Below are positions 45,810-55,539 of a DNA stretch of 64,000 nt, piece after piece. The stretch is from assembly GCF_029909975.1 (NCBI RefSeq), contig NZ_CP094516.1:1922001-1986000 (forward strand). Direction: 5' to 3'. The stretch comes from Bradyrhizobium sp. ISRA430 (GTDB lineage: Bacteria; Pseudomonadota; Alphaproteobacteria; Rhizobiales; Xanthobacteraceae). How positions within the stretch are numbered: the stretch's first letter is position 1; every line of letters begins with the position of its first letter. The notes beneath the pieces were generated by a model. The model made no database searches. It saw only the letters and a program-made list of their open reading frames with translations, and had not been told where the DNA came from. The translations under genes and the position numbers were made by a program.

Positions 45810-46727
45810 TCAGGAACCGGCTGTGACGTTTTGCATGAAAGCAGCAGCATCCACAGTGTCCGGATCTATCAATGTGCGATCCGCCTTATAATTCCCCAGA
45901 GCGCTACGCGCTTGCCTTGCATACGCGATCGCTTTGTAGACATACGGATTCAATATCCTTCGAGCAAACTTGCGCGATTTGAGTATCTGTTCTTGATTCC
46001 AAGGTTCGAAGTGGGAGTAATCGGCAGTAGTCCACCTTACATTCTCATAATCCGATTGAATTACCTCCAATCCCCTCACGTCACCGCATTTCCGCGAGAA
46101 AACCGCTATCAAGAATTGCTTACCGAAAGGAATTTGGTTCCGGCGCTTGAGTCCGGCGGGCCTCTTGATCAAATGCCACAACTTCGGACGAGAGGTATCC
46201 ACGAGAAATACACTGGTGTCGCCGAAGCCGTTGCGTTCGCTGAAGACACTATAGAAAAATTCAGGAGAGTATTGATAGAAACCGTGACCCGCAAATCCAT
46301 TCGCAATTGTCACGATCAGAATCGAACCGTGGACCCTTACCATCGAACGAATGTTGTCTATCGCTTGCGCCACGTCAAAGATGTGTTCGATAGACCCGAA
46401 ATCTACAAAAGTATCAAATGATCTATGCAAATTCTCGGGGAGCGGCAGATTGAAATCGTGGATTATTGAGGCCCCTTCATAACTAGCCGCATCAACAGAT
46501 TTAACCTTCTGCGCTCCCATTTTTCGAAACAGCGGCTCGGCAAACTGACCGAGCTCGATGGCCTCATCATATTCAAAATCCAACTTGGCGCTCTCGCGAA
46601 CGGCCATATATTCTTCTTTCCAGAAATGGATCTCTTGCCTGCCAAGCATTACGGTCTCGCGAAAATCAAAACCATATACGCGGTTTGCGAAAGCGAGAGC
46701 TCGGAGTCCGGTGAAATCGATGCCCAT
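45810..46727 (-). CDS. Methyltransferase-like protein
   Basis: A 305-residue protein that seems to carry a methyltransferase-like core: SVDAASYEGASIIHDFNLPL, FDTFVDFGSIEHIFDVAQAI, then NIRSMVRVHGSILIVTIANG and YSPEFFYSVFSERNGF. The loop FGSIEHIFD resembles motif II-III of small-molecule SAM-dependent enzymes, but the glycine-rich motif I is not typical. It is the only minus-strand gene in the left part of the island, and its DNA is clearly more AT-rich than its neighbours, suggesting transfer. The product may modify a polysaccharide unit or lie silent. Confidence 0.55.
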   Translation of the reverse strand: MGIDFTGLRALAFANRVYGFDFRETVMLGRQEIHFWKEEYMAVRESAKLDFEYDEAIELGQFAEPLFRKMGAQKVKSVDAASYEGASIIHDFNLPLPENLHRSFDTFVDFGSIEHIFDVAQAIDNIRSMVRVHGSILIVTIANGFAGHGFYQYSPEFFYSVFSERNGFGDTSVFLVDTSRPKLWHLIKRPAGLKRRNQIPFGKQFLIAVFSRKCGDVRGLEVIQSDYENVRWTTADYSHFEPWNQEQILKSRKFARRILNPYVYKAIAYARQARSALGNYKADRTLIDPDTVDAAAFMQNVTAGS

Positions 46728-47411
46728 GATTCTGGCCCGACAAAATCGCTCAGTCTTGAAGTCCCGGAGCCCGTGAGCGGCTCAGGGAGCTTCCTTTCTA
46801 AGACCAACGCAGGTCGTAAGCAATCGCAGCTCGAACAACTCGATGAACCTCCGAAATGCCGATTGGGCGCCGGGGATCGAGTCACAGTTCCGAAAGCCCT
46901 AACGTATAATTGTCGCAGATATTGAGGGCCCTTGACTTTGGCCGACCGGCGGGTGTGAATTTGGAATAATACCGACTTGCGTGGCGAGAGTGCACCGAAT
47001 GTTTCTGCGCGAGCTGATTGGCGCCTGGATGGAATAGTTTTTTCTGTTAGTTGCGGTCGAGAAGATCACGGGAGAACGCGAGGATCGCGGAACGGTTGCG
47101 GCAACTGGCCGAACGAAGTCGGGAAACGTCGAAACCGTTCCAAGGACTTATCCGAAGTTAGCGGAGGCCTAGATCGAATTTGAAATATACGATCTAGTGG
47201 TGTTGGAAGTGTAGGATTGCCCCTTCGATCGCTTTGCGATCCATACGCTGCCGCCTTGAGCAGGGTTTGGAGATGACGTGTACGCCGCCAGAAGTACAAG
47301 CCGGGGAGTAGATTCTGCTTCTCTGTCCCGGACTCGGACCTCTTCCCCGAAGTCCGCCTAATCGCCGTCCGGCTTGGGTGAATCCGATCAACCTCTCGCG
47401 CTTATTCGGTC
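46728..47411. other. AT-richer divergent spacer
   Basis: Almost 700 bases between a minus-strand methyltransferase-like gene and the plus-strand flippase gene, so promoters for both should lie here. No coding region is supported. Base composition is lower in GC than the flanking housekeeping DNA. Confidence 0.45.
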
Positions 47412-48665
47412 ATGGTGCTTCGGGAACTATTAGGACGTTCAGGCTGGCTCTCGCTCATCCAGATCGCGGACCATGCCTTACCGATCGTCACGTTTCCAGT
47501 CGTGACCAGAGCCTTGGGTATAGAGTACTATGGTGACTACGCTGTTGTCGTTGGTATCTGTTCGTACTTTTCTTTATTCACGATTGCCTCGGTGTACGTG
47601 ACAGGCCCAAAGATTGTCGCGGAAGTCAAGAACGACAAGCGAAAGCTGGATCACAGCGTCTCCCAGATTATTCTTTTTCAGCTTGTCACGTTTGTGGTTG
47701 TGTCGCTCCTATTTATTCCAGCTTTTACGCTGGTGCCGATGCTCCTAAAGCACCCCGCGGTTAGCATACTAGTCTTCTTACAGCAGAATGCTGTCGGACT
47801 TGCCCCAATGTGGTTCTTCCTGGGCATGGAGCGCACCAAGCTGCTTGGCATATCTCAGCTGCTTATCCGATCGGCCGGTGTCGGCGCAATTCTCGTTTTA
47901 GTCCGGACGCCATCCGATCTGGTCACATACGCAATCATAAACTTGGGCGTTGCGTTGACAGGTTCTGCGCTTCTGTTCGCTGTGCTTTGGTCTAGCATAC
48001 GGTTTTCTTACCCGGGGCCCCGAGCGCTCCGTACCTCTGCGTCCTCGAATGCAGGGATCATGCTGTCCGAGTTCGGTGTGGTCCTGTATTCAGGTGCAGG
48101 CGCAGTTATTGTTGGCGCACTGCTGGGATCTGCCGCCGCCGGCGCGTTCGCTTTTGTGGACCGGATCTTAGTAGCGGCGCGCAGTCTTTTCGTCCCCGTC
48201 TATAACTCAGCCTTTCCTGTACTTTGTCGATATTCAGCCAATGAGCCCGAGAAAGTACCTAAATTGCGGCGGACCTTGTTGCTCCTCTTGCTAGTGACGG
48301 GGTGTGCCCTCTCGTGCACGTTCCTCGCATTGGCCGGCTATTTGGTCCTCTTCTTCGGAGGCAGAGAATTCGCAAACAGTGAAATATACTTGAGGTTGTT
48401 GTGGCTCATCCCGCTCCTTTCAGTCTGCTCCTTTTTTTTGGGCATGTTGTCGCTCGTCGTCTTCGGCTTCGTCACGCAATTCAGTCGGGTTCGGATCCTT
48501 GGATCCGTACTTGGGGTGGCGTGCCTGTATGTTGGAACGGTTCTCGCGGGGATAAAGGGAGCCTTCATGGCCGTCCTGATTGTAGAGACGTTAACCGCTT
48601 TAGGCTTCGTTGCCGTCCTGGTCATTGAGAAGTCGTTCCTGAGGGCTATCGGGGCACGACCATGA
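47412..48665 (+). CDS. Wzx-type polysaccharide flippase
   Basis: A 417-residue membrane protein with about 12 transmembrane segments spread over the whole length (SLLFIPAFTLVPMLL, VGAILVLVRTPSDLVTYAII, LLLLLLVTGCALSC, VLGVACLYVGTVLAG). The start GRSGWLSLIQIADHALPIVT and FPVVTRALGIEYYGDYAVVV fit the MATE/MOP superfamily of oligosaccharide flippases, which move lipid-linked repeat units across the inner membrane. It has lower GC than the genes further left. Symbol wzx is plausible by context, but the call rests on topology and family resemblance. Confidence 0.85.
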   Translation: MVLRELLGRSGWLSLIQIADHALPIVTFPVVTRALGIEYYGDYAVVVGICSYFSLFTIASVYVTGPKIVAEVKNDKRKLDHSVSQIILFQLVTFVVVSLLFIPAFTLVPMLLKHPAVSILVFLQQNAVGLAPMWFFLGMERTKLLGISQLLIRSAGVGAILVLVRTPSDLVTYAIINLGVALTGSALLFAVLWSSIRFSYPGPRALRTSASSNAGIMLSEFGVVLYSGAGAVIVGALLGSAAAGAFAFVDRILVAARSLFVPVYNSAFPVLCRYSANEPEKVPKLRRTLLLLLLVTGCALSCTFLALAGYLVLFFGGREFANSEIYLRLLWLIPLLSVCSFFLGMLSLVVFGFVTQFSRVRILGSVLGVACLYVGTVLAGIKGAFMAVLIVETLTALGFVAVLVIEKSFLRAIGARP

Positions 48666-49029
48666 GGGGTACGCTTTCATGGCCGTGAACGGAGTATCAG
48701 GCGACAGCGCCGGCAACTCCTCGCTTCCTAAAAAAGGGTTGGGTCCCGCGCGATTCAACCCGCGCGAGAGGTATTGCGCATGATCTCAAGCGGTCGCTGC
48801 CAGGGATCTCCGTCCCGGGATGAGCGCGCGAGAGGCCGACCCTCATTGCGTCGGATTCGCGGACCTGCCGGGCGGCATGTTGTACTGGTGCGCGCGAGCG
48901 GCTTGGCGCCGGACTCAACGGCCGTAGTTCGCAAAAATTGCCCGTTGCGGCTTTCCGGTGTATCAATTTCGTTGTGTTCTAGGCTGGGCGCGAGAGGGAC
49001 CTAACTAATCGCTTCAGGTAGGGAACGCC
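48666..49029. other. Spacer between flippase and FkbM genes
   Basis: About 360 bases without a supported gene. A palindrome-like GCGCGATTCAACCCGCGCG lies near 48,750. I see no clear terminator with a T-run. Confidence 0.4.
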
Positions 49030-50010
49030 GTGCGATACGCATTTGAAGAACGCTGGCATTTAGGCGGACTGCTGGTCGATAGACTGCTCTACTGGGCAGT
49101 GACCAAAATCCGCGCCAGGGCGCTCAAAAAGGGTCGTTTCCAGCACCTATTTGTCCCGATGGACGACACTGTGGGGATGAGGGTCTTTGCCACCGGAGAA
49201 TACGAGTCGACCCATGTCGCCGCTATACAAACGTTGATTGAGTCTTCTCACCAACTCCTGGGCTTCAAGATTAATACCGATGCGGTTTGCGTGGACGTTG
49301 GCGCTAATATTGGCCTGTACTCGATTGTCTTCAGCGGACTTTTTAGGCACGTTCTCGCATTAGAAGCCAACCCGGTCACCGCGAAAGTCTTGGAGGCGAA
49401 TATAGCCGTTGCCGGATTGGATAACGTATCGTGCATCTGCCGAGGCGTATCTGCTTCGTCGGGCGAAGTTCTCTTGCACGTCCCTAACGATGGGAACTTT
49501 GGATGGTCGACGATCGAGCCAAACCAATCTGCATCCAACTCCAATCAACTAGCCATCCAAACTGCTACCTTGGACGACATTCTCGCTTCGTGCGAATTTG
49601 CTGGTGAGCCAATCGCTCTGATTAAAATCGACGTCGAAGGTCATGAATTGTCGGTCCTCCGCGGCTCGACACGCACGCTTCAGCGGTGGAATCCAATTGT
49701 CGTTTTTGAGATGATTGACAGCTCTTTGGGGTGCGAGTGCATGGCATTCCTCCGAGGCCTTGGCTACGCAAGTTTCTACAGGTTTCGTCGCAACCTAAGA
49801 GGTGCGGCAGCAAGCTGGAGAGAGACCGCTGAGAATCTGGTGCGCGGGCTACCTGTCCGGCTAGAGCCGCTCGACAATCCAGGATCCGGACACGAGACAC
49901 TTGTCTTGGCCACGAAGGATCCGGCTCGTGCGACCCGTTCCTCCGGGGAGAGACGTAGCTCTGGCCGCGGCGACGTCCCCCTGCGGGCACTAAACGATCG
50001 GCTCTGCTAA
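49030..50010 (+). CDS. FkbM family methyltransferase
   Basis: A 326-residue SAM-dependent methyltransferase. Motif I is CVDVGANIGLYSIVF (87-101). Further FkbM segments are VLALEANPVTAKVLEANIAV, the core IALIKIDVEGHELSVLRGST and NPIVVFEMIDSS. FkbM-type enzymes O-methylate sugars or polyketides. Here it probably modifies the exopolysaccharide repeat unit. The last ~30 residues are Arg/Ser-rich and disordered. Confidence 0.88.
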   Translation: MRYAFEERWHLGGLLVDRLLYWAVTKIRARALKKGRFQHLFVPMDDTVGMRVFATGEYESTHVAAIQTLIESSHQLLGFKINTDAVCVDVGANIGLYSIVFSGLFRHVLALEANPVTAKVLEANIAVAGLDNVSCICRGVSASSGEVLLHVPNDGNFGWSTIEPNQSASNSNQLAIQTATLDDILASCEFAGEPIALIKIDVEGHELSVLRGSTRTLQRWNPIVVFEMIDSSLGCECMAFLRGLGYASFYRFRRNLRGAAASWRETAENLVRGLPVRLEPLDNPGSGHETLVLATKDPARATRSSGERRSSGRGDVPLRALNDRLC

Positions 50011-50175
50011 CGCAGGCGGATGTCTGAGCGGTGCGTCATGTATGTTGGAAAGCCCCGAGCCGCGGTCACTGGGCGATGAGGATGGAAGCTTCCGTGAGTA
50101 TCCGGAGTATCTTACGGCTCGCCACCGTGGCTTCGGCGGCCTTGATAGCGCCAACTCAGTAATGAGGTGATCAAC

Positions 50176-51243
50176 ATGAAGCGGCGCGACATCCTCAAGC
50201 TCATCTGCGGCAGCACCATCGCGTGGCCGCAAATCAGCAATGCCCAGCAGAATCGTTCGTCCGACTCGGCGGCGCGCGTCGAAGCACCCGCGGCCGTCCC
50301 GCTACTCGCTCCCTTTCTGCCCGGGGTCAATCTAGCAGTCGGCGAGTTCAACGAAGAGGCGAAGTACGGAGGCAAGCTGTGGACCAACTACGGCTACCCG
50401 GATCCAGCTGAGATCGACTATTACGCCAGCAAAGGGTTCAGGCTGGTCCGCATCCCGTTTCTTGCGAAGCGAGTTCTGTCGGCAAGCTACAAGCCGACTG
50501 CCGATATGGATGTCTTACTGCGACTTATCGACCACGCCGATCACAGGCGCGTTGCTGTCGTACTGGACATGCACGATTATGGGATGTCACGATCGGGAAG
50601 ATTGATCGGCCGAGATGCCGGGGCAACGCGCGAGTTTGCCGCCTGCTGGGCAGCGATCGCGGAGCGGATCAAGGGCGAGCACAACGTGGCGTTGGGCCTG
50701 ATGAACGAGCCGCATGACCAAACCGCGCGCGAATGGCTCAGCGGCGCGAACGCGGCCATCAAGGCGATCCGGTCGGCCGGCGCAGGCCAACTGCTGCTGG
50801 TGCCGGGCTCGTACTGGGATGGCGCCTGGAAATGGACAGAGGAGGACAACCATACGGTCATGCTCGGTGTGATCGATCCGCTCGACAACTACGCGTATGA
50901 GGCGCATCAGTATTTCGATGCTGATGGATCGGGCAACCCGGGGGATCCGGTGATAGCTGGCTCGGGAGCGTCGCGTCCCAAGCCTTTCACGGAGTGGTTG
51001 CGCGCCAACGGCAAGAAGGGCTTCATCGGCGAGTTCAGCTTCACCTCCTCGCCAGCGTACCTCGCCGAAGCCGATGCCTTCCTCAAGCACATTTCCGAGA
51101 ATCGAGACGTCTATATTGGGTTCGCCGTGTGGGCCGGCGGTCCGTGGTGGGGCGACTACCCGTTCTCAGTCGAGCCGGACTTGGCGGCCACGCCGGTCAT
51201 CGACAAGCCGCAGATGCGAGTATTGGCCAACTATCTCCGCTAA
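50176..51243 (+). CDS. Glycoside hydrolase family 5 endoglycanase, Tat-exported
   Basis: A 355-residue exported enzyme. A twin-arginine signal (MKRRDILKLICGSTIA, cleavage near SNA-QQ) is followed by a TIM barrel with both catalytic glutamates of GH5: the acid/base in GLMNEPHD and the nucleophile in GFIGEFSF. Other family segments are GFRLVRIPFLAKRV, VVLDMHDYGM and YAYEAHQYFD. GH5 cellulase-like enzymes in EPS clusters trim or release beta-glucan-type polymer. I chose the ATG at 50176 because the RR motif follows at once and AGGTG lies eight bases upstream. Confidence 0.92.
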   Translation: MKRRDILKLICGSTIAWPQISNAQQNRSSDSAARVEAPAAVPLLAPFLPGVNLAVGEFNEEAKYGGKLWTNYGYPDPAEIDYYASKGFRLVRIPFLAKRVLSASYKPTADMDVLLRLIDHADHRRVAVVLDMHDYGMSRSGRLIGRDAGATREFAACWAAIAERIKGEHNVALGLMNEPHDQTAREWLSGANAAIKAIRSAGAGQLLLVPGSYWDGAWKWTEEDNHTVMLGVIDPLDNYAYEAHQYFDADGSGNPGDPVIAGSGASRPKPFTEWLRANGKKGFIGEFSFTSSPAYLAEADAFLKHISENRDVYIGFAVWAGGPWWGDYPFSVEPDLAATPVIDKPQMRVLANYLR

Positions 51244-51333
51244 GGAGCCTCGATCGCATTAGCGAGTGTTCAAATCCGCCCCAATGCTCATAGGACGACC
51301 TGAACCGGCACGTGCTATCCGGATGCAAACATC

Positions 51334-53187
51334 TCACACCCGCGCGCCCGACCACCACTGCCCAAGCACGCGCATCAAAAAGACCGGATTTCCCACCAGA
51401 TAACGGTGCCACAGCCGTCCCGGCTCGAGCAACAGGCGGTACACCCATTCCAGCCGCGCCTCGCGCACCCACAGCGGCGCGCGCGCAACATCGCCGGACA
51501 GAAAATCAAACAGCGCGCCTACGCCGATGCCCAGCCGGCAACCGGTGGCCTGAAGATGTTCGGCCAGCCACAATTCCTGGAGCGGATTACCCATGGCTAC
51601 CAGCAGCACGTCGGCCTTGGATGCCACGATCTTGGCCACGATCGTCATCGCATCGCCCTCGCGCAAATAGCCGTTCTGGTAGCCCGCAATCCGGTGGCGG
51701 CCGCCGCACATCGTGATCAGCCTGGAAGCTGCGCGTTCGGCGACGCCCGAGGAGGCACCGAGAAAGAAGATGCGGTGGCTGTTCTTCGTTTGCTTAAGGT
51801 AGTCGGGGGTGAAATCGGTGCCATTGAGGTTCTGCGGAAAGTGCGATCCGAACAGGATGCGGCTTGCAGTATCAATGCCGATGCCGTCGTTCATGACCAG
51901 GCAGTGCTTGAGCACGCTGCGATACCTCTCGTCGCGGCTTGCGACGTTCAGCGTGTTGGCGTTGGCGAAGACGACGATCGTCGGCTTGCCGCTGGCGTAG
52001 GCCGCATCGATTTGTTGGACGGCCTCGTCCCGGGTTCCCGCAAAGACCGGGACGTCGAGAATGGTGCGATACCTCGCTCCCAGCACGTCGTCGTAGAGCG
52101 ATCGGTAAAGGTTGACGACATTTTCCCAACCATAGCGGGCGGCCGCGGCAATCGACCGCTGGCGGATCGAAGAGTAATTCGCTGCGACGTTCTGCCAGCG
52201 CTCCGCGAAGGATGCTGCCGCAGCCTCAGGATCGGCAAAATTCACATTCAATCCGACACCGCTCGCTGCAACCAGTCGCTCGAACGGCGGGATGTCACTC
52301 AACAACGGAAATAGTCCCGCCGACATGCCCTCGATCGCCGCGATCCCGAATCCCTCGTAGTCGGAGGAGCTAACGATGACCGAACAGCTCCCGATCAGCC
52401 GCCTGATCCTGGCATCATCCGGAGCTTCTTCGATCGTCACCGAGTTCCGCACGCCCGAGACATCGACCAATTCCTGCACCTGCTTTAGGTCGAGATCCCA
52501 CGGCCGCCCTGCGATCGTCAGTCTCCAGTCGGGGACAAGCCGCGAGAGCGACGCAAAGAAGTGGATCAGCCGGTCGAGCCGCTTGTTCTGCGAGAAGCGG
52601 CCGATCCAGATCATCGACTTGACGGCCCGATGCGACGAGGCGTCGTCAAACTTCTGAATGTCGACGCCGTTCTCGATGCAGACTAGGCCGCGCGCCCTGA
52701 TTCGGCTGAACCGGTCCCGATCGGTCTGGCTCACCGCAACGACGCCGTCGTACTCGCGCATCGAGCCGCGCGTCACGGTGGAGAAATAAATCTCCTTCAG
52801 CCGCGCCGCGAAGGACGTATGGAAAAAGCCGCCATGGGTCGAGACGACGAGCTTCTTCTGATGCAGAAGCCTGGTCCATGCGAGATAATCAAAGAAGAAA
52901 TCGATTGCATGCACATGGACAATATCGGCGTCGCCAACATGGCTCAAAATCGAAGGAGCGATCGGGTAACGCGAAGAGCCGAAGAACGGAATTCTAACGA
53001 TCTCTATTCCGCTGACCAGCTCATGCGCAGGACGCTTGCCCAGCTTGTCAGTTTTGAACAAGCGATCAAGCGTGACAACACGCACCATGTGAGCATCGCG
53101 CGCCTGCCTCGTGGCCAGCTCCCAGACGACGCTCTCGACCCCTCCGACCGCCGGATAAAACTGGCGAACAACGTGCACGATACGCAT
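51334..53187 (-). CDS. Two-domain glycosyltransferase: GT4 fused to WecG/TagA/CpsF (GT26)
   Basis: A 617-residue bifunctional enzyme. Residues 1-375 form a GT4 (GT-B) transferase: VVRQFYPAVGGVESVVWELA, IWIGRFSQNKRLDRLIHFFA and the EX7E motif in YEGFGIAAIEG (Glu278, Glu286). Residues ~380-617 form a GT26 domain: VFANANTLNVASRDERYRSV, CLVMNDGIGIDTASRILFG, NLNGTDFTPDYL, MGNPLQE and the C-terminal WVREARLEWVYRLLLEPGRL. GT26 enzymes add ManNAc-type or glucosyl residues to lipid-linked sugars. Both active-site sets look intact, so one protein may add two successive sugars. It is 58 bases beyond the initiating transferase gene. Confidence 0.92.
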   Translation of the reverse strand: MRIVHVVRQFYPAVGGVESVVWELATRQARDAHMVRVVTLDRLFKTDKLGKRPAHELVSGIEIVRIPFFGSSRYPIAPSILSHVGDADIVHVHAIDFFFDYLAWTRLLHQKKLVVSTHGGFFHTSFAARLKEIYFSTVTRGSMREYDGVVAVSQTDRDRFSRIRARGLVCIENGVDIQKFDDASSHRAVKSMIWIGRFSQNKRLDRLIHFFASLSRLVPDWRLTIAGRPWDLDLKQVQELVDVSGVRNSVTIEEAPDDARIRRLIGSCSVIVSSSDYEGFGIAAIEGMSAGLFPLLSDIPPFERLVAASGVGLNVNFADPEAAAASFAERWQNVAANYSSIRQRSIAAAARYGWENVVNLYRSLYDDVLGARYRTILDVPVFAGTRDEAVQQIDAAYASGKPTIVVFANANTLNVASRDERYRSVLKHCLVMNDGIGIDTASRILFGSHFPQNLNGTDFTPDYLKQTKNSHRIFFLGASSGVAERAASRLITMCGGRHRIAGYQNGYLREGDAMTIVAKIVASKADVLLVAMGNPLQELWLAEHLQATGCRLGIGVGALFDFLSGDVARAPLWVREARLEWVYRLLLEPGRLWHRYLVGNPVFLMRVLGQWWSGARV

Positions 53188-53245
53188 CCACCACTCCGAT
53201 TGTCTTGTACTGCATCAATCAGCTGCCGACGGTCACCGGTGCGCC

Positions 53246-54838
53246 TCAATACGCGTTTCTCCGGCGCAGCACTTCCCCAGGGGTTCGAAGCAGGATCAAC
53301 AGATCGAGCCCGATGCTCCAGTGGTTGATGTACCAGAGGTCGCAATCGACCCGCTTCTTCATCAGCTCGATTTGCGCGGTCTCACCTCTGCAACCGTGAA
53401 TCTGCGCCCAACCGGTCATTCCGGGTTTGACGTGATGGCGGAACGCATATTCCGACAACATGCTACCGTAGTGGCCATCATGAGCGATCGCGTGCGGGCG
53501 CGGGCCGATCAAGGACATGTCGCCAAGAAGAACATTGAAGAGTTGCGGCAACTCATCGAGGCTAGTGGCACGCAAGATGGCGCCCACTCTGGTGACGCGC
53601 GGATCATGCCGGATTGCCTGAGCGACATTGTCGCCCTCCTCCATGACCGTCATGGTACGGAACTTGAAGATCCTGAACCGTCTTGCATTAAAGCCGCTCC
53701 GCACTTGCCGGAAAAAGATCGGTCCCGGGGAGTCAAGCTTGATCGCCACTGCCGTCAGCGCCATGAACGGCGAAAGCAGAACCAGTGCAACGCTGGCGCC
53801 CACAACGTCGAACAGCCGTTTGGCGAGCCGCTCAGTCGCGGAAAGCGGGGGACGCTGGATTCCGATCGCAAAAGAACGATTGATCGAAAAGCTGGGATTC
53901 TCGATCAGATTGCGTACATTGCGATCAGGCAAGAGCTCAACCGGCAGCGGCGAGCTCCTAAGCTTCTCGCGAATGAGTTCTATAAGCCTGGTTTCGTTCC
54001 AACGAAATGCCAGAACGATCTCCTCGGCCCCGCGATCGCGAGCCAGAGCCAGCGCTCGGTCCAACGATGCCAAGATGCTCTTGGTTGCCGGCGACGGCCA
54101 ACTTGCCGCGACAGGACATGCAACGCGCGCAACTTCGTTTAGCCCGAACCGCCGAAGCAAATCTGCGTGACTGATTATCGCCAATTCGTCGCGCAGTCCC
54201 ACCACAACGGCGCGGCGGCCCTGCACCCGACCCTGCTTCATCGCTGACGCAAGCGCCGCTTTCATGAGATTGCGCGAGATCAACAACATCGGAAGCGCCA
54301 GACCGGCGAAGCAAATGATTGAGCCTCGTGAGAATTCCACGCCAATCCGAAACAGAAATGCCAGCATCGCAAGGATCAGACTGATCAAGAACCATTGCCA
54401 GACAATGCTTGACACTTTTTGGACAGAGAACAGGCTGGACATCTGATAGAAACCTGATGATCGCCCGACTAGTACGTAGAGCAGCGCAGCGGTGACACCT
54501 GCCCCGACATGGAAGTTTAGATTCCATGGCGCATGTGAAATTAAGTCCTGATAGCCGCGCGCTCCCAGAAGGCTTGCCAAAACAATGAAGCTGGCATCGG
54601 CGGCAGCAAACAGCACTCCGATCGCCGCGCAGGGAATCTGCAGTTTCAGCCGCGCTTGGTCCTGCAAGTCGTCGGTTTCATCATTGGCAACATACAGGTT
54701 TGATGCATTGCCAAGAATGTTTGTGCCGGCGAGAAGCGGCCCGTTCGCTTCGGCGGGTCCACTCGATACCAAACCCGTCCAGCCGCTAGCCTGGGGATGA
54801 TTTCGGCTTGAGATTGCTTCGGAGTCAAATTGACTCAT
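53246..54838 (-). CDS. Polyprenyl-phosphate sugar-1-phosphate transferase (initiating enzyme)
   Basis: About 530 residues. Four or five membrane segments in the N-terminal part ([20 protein letters not shown] and later) precede a CoA-binding-like domain and another membrane helix ([20 protein letters not shown]). The catalytic bacterial sugar transferase domain fills roughly the last 200 residues: [65 protein letters not shown] and [19 protein letters not shown]. This PssY/WcaJ/GumD type places the first sugar phosphate on undecaprenyl phosphate. The ATG at 54838 is preferred; one at 54865 is possible. Confidence 0.93.
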   Translation of the reverse strand: MSQFDSEAISSRNHPQASGWTGLVSSGPAEANGPLLAGTNILGNASNLYVANDETDDLQDQARLKLQIPCAAIGVLFAAADASFIVLASLLGARGYQDLISHAPWNLNFHVGAGVTAALLYVLVGRSSGFYQMSSLFSVQKVSSIVWQWFLISLILAMLAFLFRIGVEFSRGSIICFAGLALPMLLISRNLMKAALASAMKQGRVQGRRAVVVGLRDELAIISHADLLRRFGLNEVARVACPVAASWPSPATKSILASLDRALALARDRGAEEIVLAFRWNETRLIELIREKLRSSPLPVELLPDRNVRNLIENPSFSINRSFAIGIQRPPLSATERLAKRLFDVVGASVALVLLSPFMALTAVAIKLDSPGPIFFRQVRSGFNARRFRIFKFRTMTVMEEGDNVAQAIRHDPRVTRVGAILRATSLDELPQLFNVLLGDMSLIGPRPHAIAHDGHYGSMLSEYAFRHHVKPGMTGWAQIHGCRGETAQIELMKKRVDCDLWYINHWSIGLDLLILLRTPGEVLRRRNAY

Positions 54839-55539
54839 TTGCGCCGACCTTTTACCCGCGACCATTCCCGATCGCGCAACAGGTCTGAATCACGGATGCA
54901 AACTATCCTAAAACCTGCTCTATCAAAGTGAGCTTCATGAGCTAGTCCATAGGAGGGGTGAGGCGATCAGGTGCAACAGGGCTTTTTTGCCGCCCAGTCG
55001 CGGGGAGGACGCGGCGGTGCCTTGTGATCTTGCCTCAAGACCATTGACCGCTCGGTTTGATCTGCGCCCCTTCGAGACTTGCTACTCGGTTCGCTATCGC
55101 GAACGGCCAAAGGCCATCACAGCAGCGACGCTACACGTCGTCCTGGTCTCCCCGACACAAGCGTTGACGATTGGTGCGGCAAGCCGCACGTTCTCGATCA
55201 TGCTTTGGCACGTCACAGACCACTTTGCCTTGCCACGCGCGTGTGGCTCATGGTTGGTGGAACGAAGGAAGCGTGTGGCAGCGGCCCCTGTTCAGAAGGC
55301 CCTTGCGTTTCGCCTTCACCCTGACCGCCGCTCATGTGTCATCTTCTTCTGGGAGCGCGTATGATGGAGGCGGCCCGGCACTGGCTCCATTCGATGCGTC
55401 GGAAGACTCTGCGATCGATCCCGCAGCAACAAAGGTCGGCAGGAGCTGAGCCTGCGCTTAACCTCCTTGCATCGCCCGACGCGATCCCTTCAGGCCTTGC
55501 TGGTAGCCATGCATGTGGGAGATAGCAAGGACCGCCGAG
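54839..55539. other. Spacer upstream of the initiating transferase gene
   Basis: About 700 bases between two minus-strand genes, with no supported gene. The promoter of the transferase/GT pair should be in the left third. I see no confident hairpin terminator for the ExoF-like gene. Confidence 0.45.
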
